DNA of 64,000 nucleotides, taken from positions 1,116,001-1,180,000 of the forward strand of contig JAEOAD010000794.1 of the NCBI GenBank assembly GCA_036365145.1, written 5' to 3'. This document shows, piece after piece, positions 10,500-24,400 of the stretch (position 1 is its first letter; every line of letters starts with the position of its first letter). The translations under genes were made by a program, and so were the position numbers. Origin of the DNA: Orientallactaga sibirica (Eukaryota > Chordata > Mammalia > Rodentia > Dipodidae). Under the pieces are notes generated by a model. That model did not search any database. It worked only from the letters and a program-made list of their open reading frames with translations, and was not told the origin of the DNA.

Positions 10500-11541
10500 G
10501 TCCGCCATAGTGCCTGGCTTAGAGGTGTCGCCGACGCTTGGTGAGGGTCGGAGAGCCGCAGGGGGGCGAAAAAAAAAAAAACCCAAGGGAGCCAACGAAG
10601 TCCTCCCCGCTGGCCCCCACCGGTTTCCGGGCTTTCCGTCGCGGCTGTGGCCGAAAGGCGACGGAAGCGAAAGGCGAGAGGAACGCGAGGAGCCGGCGAA
10701 AGGAAGCGTCAGGGAGCCTCGGCGGTGTCCCCGGGTCTGCCGAAGCCACCCGGTCGCCGGCGGGGGCCGGGGGTGGTGAGGAAGGGCTTCGAGGCCTAGC
10801 TGAGGCCCAGCACCGGCTTTGTGTGTCAGGCGGCGGCGGCGGCGGCGGCGGGGGGGAGGCGGAGCCGGAGCCGGGGGCGGCCGCGGAAGGCCTCTCCTCC
10901 GCCGACCGCGCGTTCCCGGCCTAGGCCGCGGGCCTCCGGGGAGCAGGCGACAGGGTTTGTGTGCGGTGGGGGCCTGGGCCTGGGGACGCCGACGCCGGTC
11001 GTCCGGAAGCCAGGAGGAGGCGAGAGGCCGGCCGCTCGTGGACTCCGGGCCTAGGCCCTCTCCCCGCAGCCTTCTCCCGGGGCCTGGGTCACCCCGCTCC
11101 ACGGAGAGAGAGAGACCAAGCCGGGAGGTGCGGCCGCGCTATGGACCCCTGACCCCGCGGGGTCATTCGGACTCTAACGTGTGGACTGACCGCTACTGAC
11201 TGCACCGCCTGCCCCCGTCTCCTGCCGGCCCTTAGCATGAGCGAGGGGGACCCAGCCGGGTGACATTGTGCCCGTTGGCGGATTTTCGATTTCCCCTTTT
11301 TCCGTCCTGCTCCTCCTCCTCCTCCCACATGAAGCGATTCTGAGTACGGGGCGGGGGGGTTCTGGATTATTGTTCTTACGAACCCCCGCTTGTGGTTGGG
11401 GGGTATTTAATCTGAGGCCTTAGGGCCCTTCGGTGTCTTGAGTGTTTTTGTGTGTGTACATATTTGCTCTTAAGTTTATAAATATACGTATATTGAGAGT
11501 GTCCACGTCTCCTCGCTGAACCTTAGGAACCCCTTGGCACA
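10500..11541 (+). other. RBBP6: RBBP6 5' UTR (start approximate), with upstream ORFs
   Basis: The leader is GC-rich in its first 800 bases and AT-rich just before the start codon. Three very short upstream ORFs sit close to the main start: 11141-11152 (3 codons plus stop), 11237-11263 (8 plus stop) and 11329-11343 (4 plus stop). Longer out-of-frame ATG frames begin at 10538, 10819 and 10961. A GGC triplet run of about seven units lies at 10829-10850. The 5' boundary is a guess based on promoter motifs. Confidence 0.6.
10829..10850 (+). repeat. Short GGC triplet run in the 5' UTR
   Basis: About seven uninterrupted GGC units are followed by a G run and GGAGGCGGAGCC. The run lies in the presumed transcribed leader and can form G-rich structures. 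Confidence 0.85.
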
Positions 11542-11707
11542 ATGTCCTGTGTGCATTATAAATTTTCCTCTAAACTCAAGTATGATACCGTCACCTTTGA
11601 TGGGCTTCACATCTCCCTTTGCGACTTAAAGAAGCAGATTATGGGGAGAGAAAAGCTGAAAGCTGCCGACTGCGATCTGCAGATCACCAACGCGCAGACG
11701 AAAGAAG
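11542..11707 (+). CDS. RBBP6: RBBP6 exon 1 coding part, residues 1-55 (DWNN)
   Basis: It begins MSCVHYKFSSKLKYDTVTF, the hallmark N terminus of RBBP6, and encodes most of the first half of the DWNN ubiquitin-like fold. It ends GAAG followed by the donor gtaaga. Compared with remembered human sequence, position 13 is Lys instead of Asn. The last base starts codon 56. Confidence 0.97.
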
Positions 11708-13399
11708 GTAAGAGCCGCATGGGCTGCCGGCATTTGTTGTTGGGTGCAGAGGGGTACTGGTAGTGAGTGCTTGGTAGAAGTCTAACCGCCATTCTTGTTC
11801 GTTGTAATACTTCTGATACTTTTCATTGATAGCCAGGGATTTCAGCACCCGACCTTGAAGTTTAACTGGCATGTTGGACTTCTGTATGCTGGGGTCATAC
11901 GAAACAGGCTAATTGAAAAACGTGGCAGTCTGATTCTTCTACGCATTTTTTTTTTTTTTTTTTTGGTAAAGAGTGAAGAGGGATGAAAAGAGTTGTTACT
12001 CAGGGTCTTTTGGGTGTTGGCCTTCTGGTATTTTCTACTTGTTTTTCATCAGAAGGAAAGAGAACCTATGCAAGGTTTCCTATTTGTTAAAGCACAAGTA
12101 GACAGAACTTGTAATTTACCACAATTTGATATTGATAGCAGTTTGTGTGATTTTTCCCCTCCCATTTATTTATTCGGAGTTGTATTGTGGAGAAAGGATT
12201 GTTGGAGGACGTAAACAGTGTTGGAATTGCTTTTGGAATTTGAAATGTTAGGATGTGACCATATGTCAATTCCAGAATTAGTAATAGTTACTCGGCAGTT
12301 GAGTTCTATCTTTTTAGTTTTTCAAGGTAGGTTTCTTGAGGCAGGGTCTCATTCAGGCTGACCTGGAACTCACTGTGGAAACCCAGGTTGCTCTCCAACT
12401 CACAACAATCCTGCCTCAGCCTTTTAAAATTTAGCAACCAGGGAACGCTCCAAAGTACTAGTATTTCATTTTTATAAAGTAGTAATAGTGGACTCAGTTA
12501 GTGGAGCACTTGCTCCCTAGGCAGGTAAGAGGCTGTCAGTTCAATTCTCATTACCAACAGCACAAGAGAAGTCATAGTTGGTTTTCTTACAGTTAATAAA
12601 TGAAAAATAGTGGGCTGCTTCCCATATGACTATAAGCCACTGACTGGAATCTTTGAGTTATTCATTTTATTTTGGCTTTTCAAGGTTGGGTCTCTCACTC
12701 TAGCCCAGGCTGACCTGGATTTCACTCGGTAGTCTCAGGGTGGCCTCCAGCAGCACAGTGCGATCCTCCTACCTCTGCCTCTCAGGATTAAAGGCATGCG
12801 CCACCATGCCTAGTCTAGCTCAGCTCTTTTTTTTTTTGGGGGGGGTGGGGGGTATGGTCTCGCTCTAGCCCAGGCTGACCTGGAATTCACTCTGTATTCT
12901 CAGGATGGCCTCAGATCCTCCTATCTCTGCCTCCCCGAGTGCTGGGATTAAAGGCATGACCCACCACGCCCTGCCCAGTTTATATTTTAATTAGAATCTC
13001 ACTCCAGGGTGAACTGGAATTTACTCTGTAGCCCAGGTTAACCTCTAACCCATGACAATCCTCCCTTAGCTTCCCAGGTGCTGGGATTATAAAGATGTAT
13101 GTCACCATACCCAGCAAGGTCATTAAATTTTGTGTAAGGTATATTAAGTTGGTTTTTTGTTGGTCCCCCCCACCCCAGTAGGGTCTCACCCTAGCCCAGG
13201 CTGACCTAGCATTTACTATTAGTTTTAGTTTCATGGTGGTCTCGAACGACCTCTGCCTCCCAAGTGCTGGGATTAAAGGTGTTCGCCACCACACCCAGTT
13301 TGGTTTTTTTTTTTTTTTAAGTTGTAAAGAGAAGTGTCTGATACCTTTAACCTATCATTTGGTAGGTAGGGGATTGTCTTGTAGAAGACAATAATTTTT

Positions 13400-13433
<34 letters not shown>

Positions 13434-16400
13434 GTTTTTCGAGGTAGGGTCTTACTCTGGCTCAAGCTGACCTGAAATTCACTATGTAGTCTCATGGTGG
13501 CCTCGAACTCTTGGCGATCCTCCTACCTCTGTCTCTCGAGTACTGGGATTAAAGGAAAGGCGTGCACCACCATGCCCGGCTAATTTTTTTATTTTTCCAG
13601 GTAGGATCTCACTCTAGCCAAAGCTGGTATGGAATTCAGGCTGGCCTCAAACTCACTCACAGTGATCCTCCTACCTTGGCCTCCCAAACACTGGGATTAA
13701 AGACATGCGCCACCACACCCAGCTTTTTTTTTTTCATTTATAATGTATGCATAACTAGAACTGGGTTAAGGACCAGTCAGCAGTATTTGCATACCATGAA
13801 TCAATTTTATTTTTTTGGTGTTTGGAGGTAGGATCTTTTGCTCTAGCCCACGCTGACCTGGAATTACTGTGTAGTCCAGTTTTAGGATGGCCTCAAACTC
13901 CTGGTGATTCTCCTACGTCTGCCTCCCCAGTGCTAGGATTAAAGATGTTTTGTCACCATGCATGGTATGATCCAGGTTTTTGGTTTGTTTGTTTTTGTGG
14001 ATCTGCCCAACTTTTTGGTCTCTTAAAACTCAAATACAGGTTATTATTTTTTGGTTTTTCAGGGTAGGGTCTCACTCTCTAGCCCAGGCTGACCAGGAAT
14101 TCACTATGTAGTCTCAGGGTGGCTCCAAATTCACAGCGATCCTCTATCTCTGCCTCCCAAATGCTGGGATTAAAGGTGTGCACCCTCGCCCAGCCAAATA
14201 CAGGTTCTTTAAGGGGGTTTTGTTTGAATGAACAGCCTGTCCCGAGTTACATCCACCGTTCATTCTTTATTAGAAAACCCATTCATTGAGCCTGGCGGGA
14301 TGTCACACACCTTTTAATGCCAGTACTTGGGAGTCAGAGATTGCTATGAGTTAAGGCCAGCATGAGACTACATAGTGAATTCCAGGTCAACTTGGGCTAG
14401 AGCGAGGCTGTACCTCAAAAAAAAAAAAAAAAAAAAAACGAAAGAAAAAAAAACTTTTTTCTTGGGTAGGAGAAATGGCTCAGCAGTTAAGGCACTTGCC
14501 TGCAAGCAAAACGTAATGACCTGGATTTGATTCCCCAGTGCCCACATAAAGTCAGATGCACAAAGTGGCCCATACATCTGGAGTTTGTTTGCAGCGGCTA
14601 GAGGCCCATTTTCTCTCTCTCTCTGCTTGCAAATACAATTTATAACAAAAGAAAAATCTTTTCTCTTTACTCATAATGTCATAATTTAATGTTTAGTCTT
14701 CTCTAGCATTAAAATCCATGGAGCAGGAATCATAATATTTAACCCATGTTTTAGCGTAGGGGAGACAGCCTATCCTCACTCTAAGTAGCAGTTTTTTTCC
14801 ATAGTTCATATGTTGGACACTGCTGGCTTTTTTCTCTTAATCTAATAAAATCTTTCTAAAACTGAAAGTTAGAAAAATAGCTTTTTTAAAAAGATTTGTT
14901 TTTATATATTTATTTATTAGAGGCAGGGAGAGAGATAGAATGGATGTGCCAGGGCCTCTAGCCACTGCAAATGAACTTCTGACACATGTGCCACCATGTG
15001 CAGCTGGCTTTCATGGGACCTGGAGAATCGAACCCGGGTCCTTAGGCTTTGTGGGCATGCGTCTTAACGGCTAAGCCATCTCTCCAGCCCTGTTTTTGGT
15101 TTTTCGAGGTAGGGTCTTACTGTAGCTCAGGCTGATCTGGAATTCACTATGTAGTCTCAGGGTGGCCTCAAACTCACAGCAGTCCTCCTACCTCTGCCTC
15201 CCGAGTACTGGGATTAAAGGTGTGTGCCACCCAGCTCAGAAATAGCTTTTTTAAAAAAAAATTTTTTTTTTTGAGGTAGGGTTTCAGTCTAGCCAAGGTT
15301 GACCTGGAATTCACTATGTAGTCTCAGGGTGGCCTTGAACTCACAGCAATCCTCCAACCTCTGCCTCCCGTGCCTGCCTTTAAAAAAAAAATTTTAATTT
15401 GTTTATTTGAGAGAGAATGAGAATGGGCTCACCAAGGTCTGTAAGCCACTGCAAATGGACTTGCATCTGCCTTACTTACATAAGTACTGGGTCTTCAGTC
15501 TTTGCAGACAAAACACCTTAACCACTAAGCCATTTCTCCAGTCCAGAAAAAGCTTTTTTTTTATTTTGAGGTTGGATCTCGCTGTAGCTCAGGCCGACTT
15601 GGAATTCACTATGTAGTCTCAGGCTGGCCTTGAAATCATGGCAATCCTCCTACCTCTGCCTCCTGAGTGCTGGGATTAAAGGTGTGTGTACCACCACACT
15701 CTTCAGAAACAGCTTTTTGTTGTTGTTCTTTTTTTAAATTAATTTATTTATTTGAGAGAGAGAAAAGAGGGAGGGAGAAAGAGAGAATGGCGTGCCGGGG
15801 CCTCCAGCCACTGCAAACAAACTACATACTCATGGGCCACCTTGTGCATCTGGCTTTCATGGGTCCTGGGGAATGGAACCAAGGTCCTTTGGCTTCGCTG
15901 GCAAATGCCTTAACTGATAAGCCATCATTCCGGCCCTCGCTTTTTATTTTTTAAAATATTTTTTTTTATTTATTTATTTGAGGGGGGAGAGGAAGAGAGA
16001 AAATGGGTGTGGCTGGGCATCTAGCCTCTGCAAACAAATTCCAAACGCATGTGCCACCTTCTGCATCTGGTTTATGTGGGTCCTTGGAAATTGAACCTGG
16101 GTCCTTTGCTTTGCAAGCAAGTGCCTTAACCACTAAGCCATCTCTCCAACCCCTGTTTTTGGGGGTTTTGTTTGTTTGTTTGTTTTTGGGTTTGGTTTTT
16201 CTAGGTAGGGTTTCACTCTAGTCCAGGCTGACCTGGAATTCACTGTGTAGTCTCAGGGTGGCCTCAAACTCATGGTGATCCTCCTACCTCTGCCTCCTGG
16301 GTGCTGGGATTAAAGGCGTGTGCCACCACGCCTGGCTTTTTTTTTTTATTAATATATTTTATTAATTTATTAGGGAGGGAGAGTATGGGCACGCCAGGGC

Positions 16401-16534
16401 GTCCAGCCACTGCAAATGTACTCCAGATGCATATGCCACCTTGTCCATCTGGCTTACGTGGGTCCTGGAGAATTGAACCCGGATCCTTTGGCTTTGCAGG
16501 CAAACATTCCTTGACCGCTAAGCCATCTCTCCAG

Positions 16535-16572
<38 letters not shown>

Positions 16573-19500
16573 AGGTAGGGTCTCTCTAGGTCAGGCTGAC
16601 CTGGAATTTACTATGTAGTCTCTGGGTGGCCTTTGAATTCACAGCAGTCCACCTACCTCTGTCTCCTGAGTGCTGAGATTAAAGGCATGGGCCACCACAT
16701 CTGCCTCTCATGGCAGCTTTCAGAATAGAATAAAGTTGTGGTTGAAGAAATTTTGCCCAAAATTGAAGTTTGTGATTATATTTTTCCCCCATGTTCAGAA
16801 AGTGCTTTATCCAGCATCTAATTTCCTTATTTTCTTTTTTCCAGTGCAGGGCTATGGGGGGAGGAGATGGTTCAAGGTAGGGTTTCAGTGGCCCAGGCTG
16901 ATCTGGAATTCACTGTGTAGTCTCAGGGTGGCCTCTAACCCTAACTCACAGCAGTCCTCCTACCTCTCTGCCTCCTGAGTGTTGAGATCACCACCATGCC
17001 TGCCTTGTTCCTTTTATGTATTGTGTGAGCTGGCTTTTATTGGAGACAGTTTAGTGTTAGGTTTGTTAAGAGAATTATGGCAAATAAAATGTGCATTTTA
17101 TACATTCCTCAAATTAGGAGGAAAAGATGTTGATAGTGGTATAGAAACTTACTGAGTTTCTTGGGAAATAGTACCCAGTGTTAAAGGCAGTTGAAGAAGA
17201 ATGCCACTTCGTTTAGCATTAAACAGTAAATAAAAGGTTGTAATAGAAATATAGCTTTCTGGGAGATTGCCTAGAAGTGAAGATTGAACTGGAATTTATG
17301 TTCAAAGTACCCAATCTACTATGTTTCTGTAAAATAGTCCTTGTAGTTTTTTTGGAAATCTGCTTGATATATAGGACCCTTATATCTCTCTTTAATTTTG
17401 TGCTTTTGTTTTTGGAGATAGGGTCTCAACCCAGGCTAACCTGGAATTCACTATATAGTCTCAGTGCAGCCTTGAACTCACAGTGATCCTCCTACCTCTA
17501 CCTCCTGAAGTGTTGCGATTAAAGGCTTACGCCAACATGCCAGGCTTTAAATCTTTTTTTTTTTCTTTTCTTTCAATTTTGTTTATTTGTGAAGGAGGGA
17601 AAGAAGCAGGTATAACACTACAAATTCCCAATGAGCATATGCACTATTTTGTGTATCTGACTTTACATGGGTACTGGAGGATCAAATTCAGACAAGTGCC
17701 TTTAACTGCTGATGCATCTCCCCAGCCCAAGACCCTTATTTTAAGGCTAAAATGCTTGTGAGAATTCTGCCTTGGGGCCTGGAAAGATGGCTTAGATGCC
17801 TTTAAGGCACCTGCCTGCTAAGCCTAAGAACGTCAGTTCCAATCTCCAGGTCCCACGTTTAGCCAGATGAAAATTGATGCAAGGGCGCAATGCTACACTT
17901 GCCCACAAGGGGGCGCATGCATCTGGAGTTAGTTCACAGTGGCTGAGAGGCTGCTGTCACACCCATTCTCTGTCTTCCTCTCCCTCTGTCTCTCCAAAAA
18001 AAAAAAAATTCTGCTTTGGACTTAAAAATCTTGTTTATTTCTAGACTATTTCACAATCCCAAATGAAGCCAGATATGGTGGTGCATGCCTTTAATCCCAG
18101 CACTCAGGAGGCAGAGATAGGAGGATCACCGTGAGTTCAGGGCCACCCTGAGACTACATAGTGAATTCTAGGTCAGCCTAGGATAGCGTGAGACCGTACC
18201 TTGAAAAACCAACAAAACAAAACAAACAAACAAACAAACGAAACCCACAATCCTAAATGATCTTTGAATTTTTTCCCCCCGGTTTTTATTCTTTTCTTTA
18301 CTGATCCTCCCAACCTCACAAACTTGTGAGAAATTCCTAAATGAGTTCATTTGAATTTTTTCCCCAGGCCCTCCAGCCACTGCACATGAACCCCAGACAA
18401 ATGTGCCATCTTGTGCATCTGGCATATGTGGTTACTGAGGAACCTAACTTGGGTCCTTAGGTTTCCCAGGCAAGTGCCTTAACTGCTAAGCCATCTCTGC
18501 AGCCCTTTGAAGTTATTTATTTATGCCTTTAATCCCAGTGGCTGGAGGCAGAGGTAGGAGGATTGCCATGAGTTCAAGGCCACCCTGAGACTACATAGTG
18601 AATTCTAGGTGAGCCTGAGCTAGGCAGTTGTTTTTTATTTTTACTTGTTGAAAGGAGAAAAAAAAGAATGGGTTTGCCAGGGCCTCCAGACACAGGCCGC
18701 CACCATGTTCATCTGTCTTATGTGCGTTCTGGAGAGTTGAACCTGGATCCTTAGGCTTCTCAGGCAATCACCTTAACTGATAGACCATCTCTCCAGCCCA
18801 AATTTAAATAGTCTAAATTATTAAAGTATGTGTAAGACATTTTGGGAGTTAGGAAACCATTGTTAATTTAAATATTAGCTATTGTTAGAACATGTATTTG
18901 AGGATCTTACTGTGTATCCCTGGATGGTTTAATACTTGTTTTATAGCTCAGTTTGGTCTCAAACTTGTGGCAAGGCTTTTACCTCATTCTCTTGAGTGCT
19001 GAGATTACAGGTGTGTACCACTGTACCTAGCCAGTAAGTTGTCTTTGAAGCTTTTGTGAATGGCTTCAGAGTTATTAGAAAGAAATGTGTTTGAGAATAC
19101 ATTTTGTTCTAGAATTAACTTTTTTTTTAATCATTTTTCGGTTTTTCAAGGACCTGGAATTCATGATGTAATCTCAGGGTGGCCTCAAACTCATGGCAAT
19201 CCTCCTACCTTTGCCTCCCGAATGCTGGGATTAAAGGCGTGCACCACCACGCCTGGCAAAATTAACCTTTTTTTTTTTTTTTTTTTTTTAAGAATTAACC
19301 TTTTAAAAAAGATTTTAGTTTTATTTATTTATTTGAGAGAGGGAAAGTGGCAGAGTGACAGAACAAGAGAGAATGGGTGCACCAGGGCTTCCAGCCACTG
19401 CAAATGAACTCCAGATGCATGTGCCACCTTGTGCATCAGCCTTATGTGGGTCCTGGGAATTGAACCAGGGAATCGAACTTTGGCTTTGCAGGCAAGCCCC

Positions 19501-21053
19501 TTAACCACTAAGCCATCTCTCCAGCCCAAAAATAGTTATTTTTATTAGTGGGGGGGGGGAGAACTTGCACACCAGGGCCTCTAGCCACTGCAAATGAACT
19601 ATAGATATGTGCGCCACCTTGTATATGGTGTACTGGGGAGTGGAACCTGGGTCCTTAGTTTTCACAGGCAAGTGCCTTAACCGCTAAGCCATCTCTCCAG
19701 TCCCAATAACTTGAGTTTTCTAACTGAATTATTTATGGTTCTTTCCCCCTCACTCCCAGCTTAATTCCATTATTTAGTATGAGGTCTCATGAGGATAGAC
19801 ACTGTATGTTATTTTCCACATTGCTGTGATAAATAATAAAAAAAAAAAAAGAAATTTCTCAAAGGAAGAAAGGCTCATTTCAGGTCATGGTTTCAGAGGG
19901 AAGGCACAGTGGTGGGATGTGAGGCAGTAACTGTTTACACTATGGTTGACCAGGATGCCGAGTGCTAGACCCAAATTAAGGTTGGGCTGTCGCCTCCAAA
20001 GGACCAGCTCCAGTGTGACTTCTGTCAGCCAGGCCCTCATCTTAGAGGTTCCTCAGCCCATCTCCCCCCATCTCACTAATAGAGTGCCATCAGTTGAGGA
20101 ATAATCATTCAAAACATGAGCCTTGGGGAACATTACAAACAAGTTATTTAAGAGTAACTACCACCCTCAGTTCTAAAAGAGCAATTTTGGGGAAAATCCA
20201 AGTCACATGAGAACTGAGTGAATGCCTTAACCACTAAACTATTTCTCTAGCCCCATTTGCTAAAGCTGGAAATCTGGAGATTCATCCCAATTCTTTCTCC
20301 GTCTTATCAGTTCTGCTCCCACATCTGACTCTGTTTCTAATACAAGCCACCATTATTTCTGCCTGGACTACAGAGCCAGCTTCCTTACTAGTCACCCTGT
20401 TTCTATTCAGTTTATTCCCCATACAGATGCCAGAGCACATTTTAAAAAATATTTATTTTTATTTATTTATTTGAGAGCAGCAGACAGAAAGGCAGAGAGA
20501 GATAGAGAATGACACATCAGGGCCTCCAGCCACTGTAAACAAACTCCAGATGCATGCACCACCTTGTGCATCTGGCTTACGTGGGTACTGGGGAATCAAG
20601 CCTCAAACCGGGGTCCTTAACTGCTAAGCCATCTCCCCAGCCCCAAGAGCAAGTTTTTTAAATAACATAAGTTGCCATCACTTTGTATAAAAATCCACCA
20701 GTTGTTTCCTGTTACACACAGAAACAAATCAGTATCTCTAATTTTCTTCAGCATCACAGTTTTTTTGGTGTTTTTGGTTTTTTGAGATAGGGTCTCACTC
20801 TGGCCTAGGCTGACCTGGAATTAACTATGTAGTCTCAGTGTTGCCTCATATTCACATAGATCCTCCGACCTCTGCCTCCCAAGTGCTGGGATTAAAGGTG
20901 TGCACTACCACAGCCATTTTTTCCAGTGTTTTTGAGGTAGGATCTCACTCTAGCCTAGGCTGACCTAGAATTCACTCTGTAGTTCCAGGCTGGTCATCCT
21001 CCTACCTTTGCCTCCCAAGTGCTGGGATTAAAGGCATGCTCCACCAAGCCTGG

Positions 21054-21090
<37 letters not shown>

Positions 21091-21409
21091 TTTTTTTTTT
21101 CTAATTCACATTTTTTTCTGTGTAAAATATGTTCCCAGTTTTCTTTCTTCTTTTTCTTTCTTTAAGGCAGAGTCTCACTCTAATCCAGGCTGACCTAGAA
21201 TTTAATTACTAATTTATTTATTTATGTTTATATGGAACCTGAAGAATTGAACCTGGTCCTTAGGCTTCACAGGCAAGCACCTTAACTGTTAAGCTATCTC
21301 TCCAGCCCTTACCTAGAATTTAGCTCCTGGCTGGCCTCAAACTCAACATTGATTCTCTTACCTTAACCTTCCAAGGCTGTGCCATCTTGCCCAGCATGAC
21401 CCAGGGTTG

Positions 21410-21450
<41 letters not shown>

Positions 21451-24400
21451 CGTGCGCGTGTGTGTACGTGCCTTACTTCATCTTTTAAGCTTCAAATACA
21501 GGTTCTTTCAAGGGGTTTTGTTTATGAACAGCCTGTCCAAAGTTACATCCATCATTCATTCCTTATTAGAAAATCCTTTTCTCTTTACTCATGACATAAA
21601 TTAATGTTTAGTTTTTCTTCTCTAGCATTAAGCTCCATGTGGCAGGGATCATATCATTCAACCAATGTTTCAGGGCTAAGAAGAGACATTCTGTCCTTAT
21701 TCTGTAACAAGTTCTCTCCTTCCCCCAAAGTCCAATGCTGGCCATTGCTGGTTAAATAAACTATTACTGGGATTTAGTGTCCCACAAAATAGAGATGCTA
21801 GAACCAAGAACCTGGCTGATATAATTTGGTATTCTTTGACAAGCCTCCTTATGCCTTTGGATTTTTGTTCTAATAGTATTAGTAATCAGGATGCTGGGAA
21901 CATGTGGTTGTATTAGTACTGATGTATTTAAGTTCATTTCCCATGAAATTTCTATTTTTGAGGGGTTTTTTGTTTGTTTGTTTTGGTTTTTCGAGGTAGG
22001 GTCTCATTCTAGCCCAGGCTGACCTGGAGTTTACTATGTAGTCTTAGAGTGGCCTCCAACTCATGGTAATCTTCCTATACCTCTGCTTCCCAAGTGCTGG
22101 GATTAAAGGTGTGTGCCACCACACCCAGCTATATTTTGTTTTTTATTTTTTATTTTTTTTGAGGTAAGGTCTTGCTCTAGCCCAGGCTTACCTGGAATTC
22201 ACTATGTAGTTTCAGGGTTGCCTTGAACTCATGGCAATCCTCCTACCTCTGCCTTCCAAGTGCTGAGCACATGCCCAGCTCAAGTTTTCTCATTCTTGAG
22301 TATTTTTAAGACTTTTTTTTTTTTTTTTTTTTTTTTGGTTTTAAATAGGACTTTTTGACCTGGAAAACTATTTTTTAATTTTTTTACCTCTGCCTCCCCA
22401 GTGCTTTTTTAGCCACCACGCCCGGCTTTTTTTTTTTGGTTTTTCGAGGTAGGGTCTCTCACTCTAGCTCAGGCTGTCCTGGAATTCATTATGTAGTCTC
22501 AGGGTGGCCTCGAACTCTCGGTGATCCTCCTACCTCTGCCTCCCAAGTGCTGGGATTAAAGGTGTGTGCCACCATGCCCTGCCAGAAATAAGAATTTAAA
22601 AAATTTTTACTTTTTAAATTTTATTTATTTTTTATTTCTTTTCATTTACAGAATATACTGATGATAATGCTCTAATTCCTAAAAATTCATCTGTAATTGT
22701 TAGAAGAATTCCCATTGGAGGTGTTAAATCTACAAGCAAGACATATGTAATGTAAGTATTTATACAATCTAGTGTATTGATCAAAAAAGATCTTTTTAAA
22801 ATTAAAAGCATTTACATTTAAAGTTTTTATCCTAACACTCAAAATTGAAGGATAGGGGTTTTGTATTTTCTAATTTCCTCCTCTGGCTAAATTAACTTAG
22901 CCTGCAGGAGCTTATTATTTTTTTAATATTTTTATTTACTTATTTGAGAGTGAGAAAGAGGCAGAGGGAAGTGTAAACAGAGAGAGACAGACAGAATGAA
23001 TGGGCATGTTAGGGCCTCTAGCCACTGCAGACAAACTCCAGACACATGCGCCCCCTTCTGCATCTGGTTTACATGGGTCCTGGGGAATCGAACACGGGTC
23101 CTTGGGCTTCACAAGCAAGCACCTTTACTAAACCATCTCTCCAGCCCAGGAGCTATTATTAGGAACCATATTTTGCTCTATATGGGCTGTTTATTGTACA
23201 ACAAAGTGTATATGTTGTAGAGATCTGTTTTACTTTTTAAAATTTAATTAATATATTTATTTTGGTTTTTTGAGGCGGGGTTTCACTCTGACCCAGGCTG
23301 ACCTTTAACTGTGTAGTCTCAGGGTTAACTGTGTTGTCTCAGGGTGGCATCAAACTCAATGGCAATCCTCCTACCTCTGCCTCCCAAGAGCTGGGATTAA
23401 AGGTGTGCACCACCATGCCCAGCCTAATTTTTTTTTTTAATTGACAACTTCCATAATTGTAGACAATAACCCATGATAATTCATTCCCTCCCCTAGTTTC
23501 CTTTTTTTGTTTTTTGAGGTAGGGTTGGTCTTTCTGTAGCCCAGGGTGGCCTTGAACTCAGGGCAGTCCTCCTACCTCTGCCTCCCAAGGGCTGGGATTA
23601 AAGGGGTGTTTTGCATATTTTGATAGCATAATGAGTATTCAGTAGTACTAACATAGGCTACTTATAAATTTTCCAAGTAGGCTACAGAGTGTACAGGGTT
23701 AGCCACAAGAATCAGGCTTAGATTTGACAACTTAGGTTCAATTTACTTCTCATCAGTTGTGGCTTTGTATAAACTAATACTAGAGTTCTCTAAAGCAGGG
23801 GTGTGAGTTAGCTCTCACACTTTTCAGAACCCACACCCTTGGATTCTGTGCTGTAACTGCAGAATGAAAAGATTTGATATGTCTTGTTGATGATAAGTAT
23901 TATAGTTAGGCTTACGAAATCTGTGTCTATACTGACATGTATAGCCTTTTTTCTTGTCGTTATCCCCTGAATGCAGAATAATAACTATGTAATATTTATT
24001 CTGTGCTAAGTATTATAAGTAACCTATAGATGATTTAAAATGTAGGGAAGGATGTGTAATTCATATGAAAATACACTTTTTAAAAATTTTGGGGGGGGGT
24101 TTAAATTAATTTATCTGCAAGCAGAGGGTTAGGGAGGGAGAGGAGATAGGGAGAGAATGGGTGTGCTAGGGCCTCTAGCCACCGCAAACAAACTCCAGAT
24201 GCATGTGCCCCCTTGTACATCTGGCTTATGTGGGTACTGGGGAATTGAACCTGGGTCCTTTGGCTTTGCAGGTAAGCGCCTTAACTGCTAAGCCATCTCT
24301 TCAGCCCTCCCCCCGCTTTTTTTTTTGAGGGTAGTTTCACTCTAGTCCAGGCTGATCTGGAATTCACTATGTAGTCTCAGGGTGGCCTTGAACTCATGGT

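Larger units (their letters stand above)
10150..11350 (+). promoter_or_regulatory. RBBP6: CpG-island promoter and 5' UTR of RBBP6
   Basis: Base composition switches abruptly from AT-rich repeats to GC-rich, CpG-dense, repeat-free sequence and back again just before the start codon. This is the usual promoter type of a housekeeping gene. The transcription start is not directly visible. The motif cluster at 10350-10440 suggests initiation shortly downstream, giving a 5' UTR of about 1 kb contiguous with coding exon 1. No TATA box stands out. Confidence 0.9.

Noticed and set aside
10429..10924. Overlapping 110-130 codon plus-strand frames in the leader
   Set aside because: They overlap each other in different frames and show only GC-driven composition. 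They are kept only as possible upstream ORFs.
10170..11102. 310-codon open frame on the minus strand in the CpG island
   Set aside because: GC-rich DNA lacks stop codons in many frames. The predicted protein is low-complexity Pro/Arg/Gly with no domain, and it overlaps the promoter and leader of RBBP6.
13562..16573. Many 60-100 codon frames with 'LGLKACATTPG' or 'MPAKPKD' motifs
   Set aside because: These are translations of B1-like and Dip-like SINEs and recur throughout the window; they are not genes.
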